Below the pieces are notes generated by a model. The model was not told the origin of the DNA and did not search any database. It saw only the letters and a list, made by a program, of their open reading frames with translations. A DNA stretch of 64,000 nucleotides from G963663315 sp963663315 (GTDB taxonomy: Bacteria > Pseudomonadota > Gammaproteobacteria > Arenicellales > Poriferihabitantaceae): the NCBI GenBank assembly GCA_963663315.1, contig OY760176.1:2294001-2358000 (forward strand), written 5' to 3'. The position numbers and the translations under genes were made by a program. Below are positions 62,434-64,000 of this stretch, one piece after another; the first letter of the stretch is position 1; each line of letters opens with the position of its first letter.

Positions 62434-62515
62434 TCTGCGTGTCCTTGAGTTCAGCCCACAATCGTACTTGCGCCGCCGGCAGTTTGGAAAGATCAGGGAA
62501 AAATGTTTGATTCAT
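62417..62515 (-). pseudogene. N-terminal fragment of an AbiEii-like nucleotidyltransferase toxin gene
   Basis: From the ATG at 62515 there are 32 codons: MNQTFFPDLSKLPAAQVRLW, then AELKDTQ before a quick stop. The pattern 'LPxAQxxLWxEL' is the usual opening of AbiEii-family toxins, which normally continue with a nucleotidyltransferase core containing GGTAxxL. That core is absent. The fragment runs into the start of the partner-like gene with a 17-base overlap, as if a deletion had removed the toxin body. Confidence 0.45.
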
Positions 62516-62596
62516 CGAATTACGCTCGCCACCACTGTTTGTATAGCAAATTATACTAAAATACGACCCCAAACGGTCTCCTGATAAACGGTCGGA

Positions 62597-63166
62597 GTGG
62601 TTTTGTTTCCTGATATTCAACAACGCATCCAGGCTTGTCAGGCCGAACTCATTCCTGTCACAGGGAAAAGGCAGGCTGCGGTCGCATTGATCCTGCGCGA
62701 CCTCGCCTCGGACTCGAAAATGTTTTTTATCGAGAGAGCCAAACATGAAAAGGATCCCTGGTCCGGTCAAATCGCGTTTCCAGGAGGGAATCGGGAATCA
62801 GGAGACATCAGCCCGTTTGCTACTGCATGCAGGGAAACCGAAGAGGAAGTGGGGCTTGAATTGTCGCCCCGGAACCTGTTGGGCAGGCTCAATGATCAGC
62901 AGGGCAGAAATAAAAATCAGAAACTGCCATTGGTGATCAGTTGCTTTGTGTTCAATATGGAGGGTGAACAGCAGACAATCAACAACAACGAAGTGGAGGA
63001 CAGTTTCTGGGTGCCGGTCTCACATTTGTTGAATGATCATAACAGGATTGACTATCAGCCGGGATATTCAGACGAGACCTGGCCAGCTATCAGTCTCGAT
63101 GGGCAGCGGGTGTTGTGGGGGCTGACCTGGCGTTTTGTGCGAATGTTTCTGAAATTGGTGGCCTGA
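62597..63166 (+). CDS. Nudix hydrolase, CoA pyrophosphatase (NudL)-like
   Basis: This has 189 residues from a GTG start (62597); a TTG two codons later is an alternative. The Nudix box is GGNRESGDISPFATACRETEEEVGL, with the REEVG-type metal-binding Glu residues, preceded by WSGQIAFPGG. The last feature, with LLGRLNDQ, points to the CoA/acetyl-CoA pyrophosphatase subgroup (YeaB/NUDT7-like), which splits CoA to 4'-phosphopantetheine and 3',5'-ADP. It is divergent from the toxin remnant. Confidence 0.85.
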   Translation: MVLFPDIQQRIQACQAELIPVTGKRQAAVALILRDLASDSKMFFIERAKHEKDPWSGQIAFPGGNRESGDISPFATACRETEEEVGLELSPRNLLGRLNDQQGRNKNQKLPLVISCFVFNMEGEQQTINNNEVEDSFWVPVSHLLNDHNRIDYQPGYSDETWPAISLDGQRVLWGLTWRFVRMFLKLVA

Positions 63167-63224
63167 ACGGTATTTGCGTTATTCCCGCCGGGGCGCCCGC
63201 CACCATTCAACGTGCTGCAGGATT

Positions 63225-64000
63225 TCAGTTTAGATTCAGGGCCGCAAGCGGGGTTCTCAATGCCTGCAGGGTCTGGCCGTTGTCAGCGTCAATGACGAAC
63301 ACAGCGAGGCCAAGATTATCCGTATTCCACGCTTCATCAATATCCATTGATACCATGCGACTGCTGTCACCCCGGGCAACAGGCGTCGGTTCACTCAGGT
63401 GTCGGACAACAAAATTGTGTGTGAGTGTTCTGCCCTTGTTCTCTCCGCCTTTAATTTCCCTGATAATGTTGTTTTCATACAGGGCGATAAGCATTTCCGG
63501 AATATTGATATCGGCTTCGTTCCGAATGGCCAGATCAGCAAGGATTTCCCCTTTTGCCTGGGTTGATACATCCACTGTTATCTGAATATCTGCGATTTTT
63601 CGGTTGCTTATGTGTATCAGGTCGAAAACCATGCCGCCGCCCCGTGTTTCCTGCCCCGAGACCACAAGCTCGGGCGTATAAATCGATCTTTGTTTGTTTA
63701 AATGCGCAACCCAGCGCTGTCGATCAGTGAATTTTGCCTGGGAATAGGGGTCTTCCCAACCCAGCCTGTTCCAGTAATCGACGTGAAAAGCGAGTGGCAC
63801 CGCGTGAAGATCCTGATTGATATTTTCCCCCAGCAGAGTGAGAAAATTGTCAGCCCGAGGGCAACTGCTGCATCCTTCTGAGGTATATAGCTCGACCACA
63901 GGCGTGATATTTTCCCCGCTGGATACGCTGATACGGGCGGTATCTGTTTCGCTGGCAATCGTGGCAGAGGCAACTCCGATCAAAATTGACAGCCCGACCG
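63225..64000 (-). CDS. DUF1223 thioredoxin-like secreted protein (5' end beyond window)
   Basis: The frame ends at 63225 and remains open past 64000, so the start is outside. The visible N-terminal part (VGLSILIGVASATIA) looks like the hydrophobic core of a signal peptide. VVELYTSEGCSSCPRADNFL carries a CxxC pair in a thioredoxin-like position, followed by LAFHVDYWNRLGWEDPYS, YTPELVVSGQ and a C-terminal beta-rich part. The family is common in proteobacteria, exported, and without established function; redox activity is a guess from the CxxC. Confidence 0.82.
   Translation of the reverse strand, partial: VGLSILIGVASATIASETDTARISVSSGENITPVVELYTSEGCSSCPRADNFLTLLGENINQDLHAVPLAFHVDYWNRLGWEDPYSQAKFTDRQRWVAHLNKQRSIYTPELVVSGQETRGGGMVFDLIHISNRKIADIQITVDVSTQAKGEILADLAIRNEADINIPEMLIALYENNIIREIKGGENKGRTLTHNFVVRHLSEPTPVARGDSSRMVSMDIDEAWNTDNLGLAVFVIDADNGQTLQALRTPLAALNLN

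Noticed and set aside
62417..62770. Minus-strand open frame of 117 codons overlapping the Nudix gene
   Set aside because: The first 85 codons are antisense to a clear Nudix gene. Only the last 32 codons, from the ATG at 62515, look like protein.

Overview
The window is the replication-origin region of a gammaproteobacterial chromosome. The evidence for this is a dnaA-dnaN-gyrB block, rsmG-parA-parB followed by a nine-gene atp operon (I-B-E-F-H-A-G-D-C), lptF-lptG divergent from pepA-valS, and a fabA-fabB pair. Several standard neighbours are missing: there is no recF between dnaN and gyrB, no rpmH-rnpA-yidC beside dnaA, no mnmG before rsmG, and no holC between pepA and valS. Sulfatase, methylamine-type flavoenzyme and formaldehyde-oxidation genes suggest a marine or host-associated heterotroph; that is inference only. 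I saw no tRNA, rRNA, CRISPR array or transposase.

Layout. 1-1.5 kb: a partial aldehyde dehydrogenase and a broken Ldh-family gene. 1.5-7.1 kb: gyrB, a perfect parS site, dnaN, an oriC-like DnaA-box cluster, and dnaA. 7.1-11.2 kb: a dimethylglycine/sarcosine dehydrogenase-like flavoprotein and a membrane glycosyltransferase. 11.2-15.9 kb (minus strand): a LysW amino-group-carrier operon, lysW-lysX-lysY-GATase-lysZ-lysJ. 16-20.9 kb: pckA, a TPR protein, a squalene-synthase-like gene and ispH. 20.9-21.7 kb: gene remnants. 21.7-31.6 kb: rsmG, parAB and the ATP synthase operon. 31.6-43.5 kb: PQQ-type sugar dehydrogenase, a beta-hydroxyacid dehydrogenase, lptGF, pepA, valS, fabAB and ctaA. 43.6-53 kb: class III alcohol dehydrogenase, glutathione reductase, a choline-sulfatase-like enzyme, an MMPL exporter with a LolA-like partner, hemW and a D-2-hydroxyacid dehydrogenase. 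53-62.2 kb: a 9-kb cassette between two identical 99-bp direct repeats. 62.2-64 kb: remnants of an AbiEii-type pair, a Nudix hydrolase and a DUF1223 protein.

Two systems stand out. First, the LysW carrier protein ends in EDWGQ instead of the usual EDWGE. The glutamate gamma-carboxyl that LysX needs is therefore encoded as an amide. The same operon encodes an unexplained small class II glutamine-amidotransferase-type hydrolase with an N-terminal Cys. I propose that this enzyme deamidates the carrier's C-terminal Gln, in the way Dop deamidates Pup. Second, the 9-kb cassette carries a LysR regulator, a TorT-like binding protein with a ribose-type ABC transporter, PxpA, a free biotin carrier, a biotin carboxylase, PxpB and PxpC. 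These are all the parts of a urea-carboxylase-like enzyme in split form, with PxpA in place of allophanate hydrolase. The 99-bp repeats copy the end of one native gene and the start codon of the next, so the insertion left both intact.
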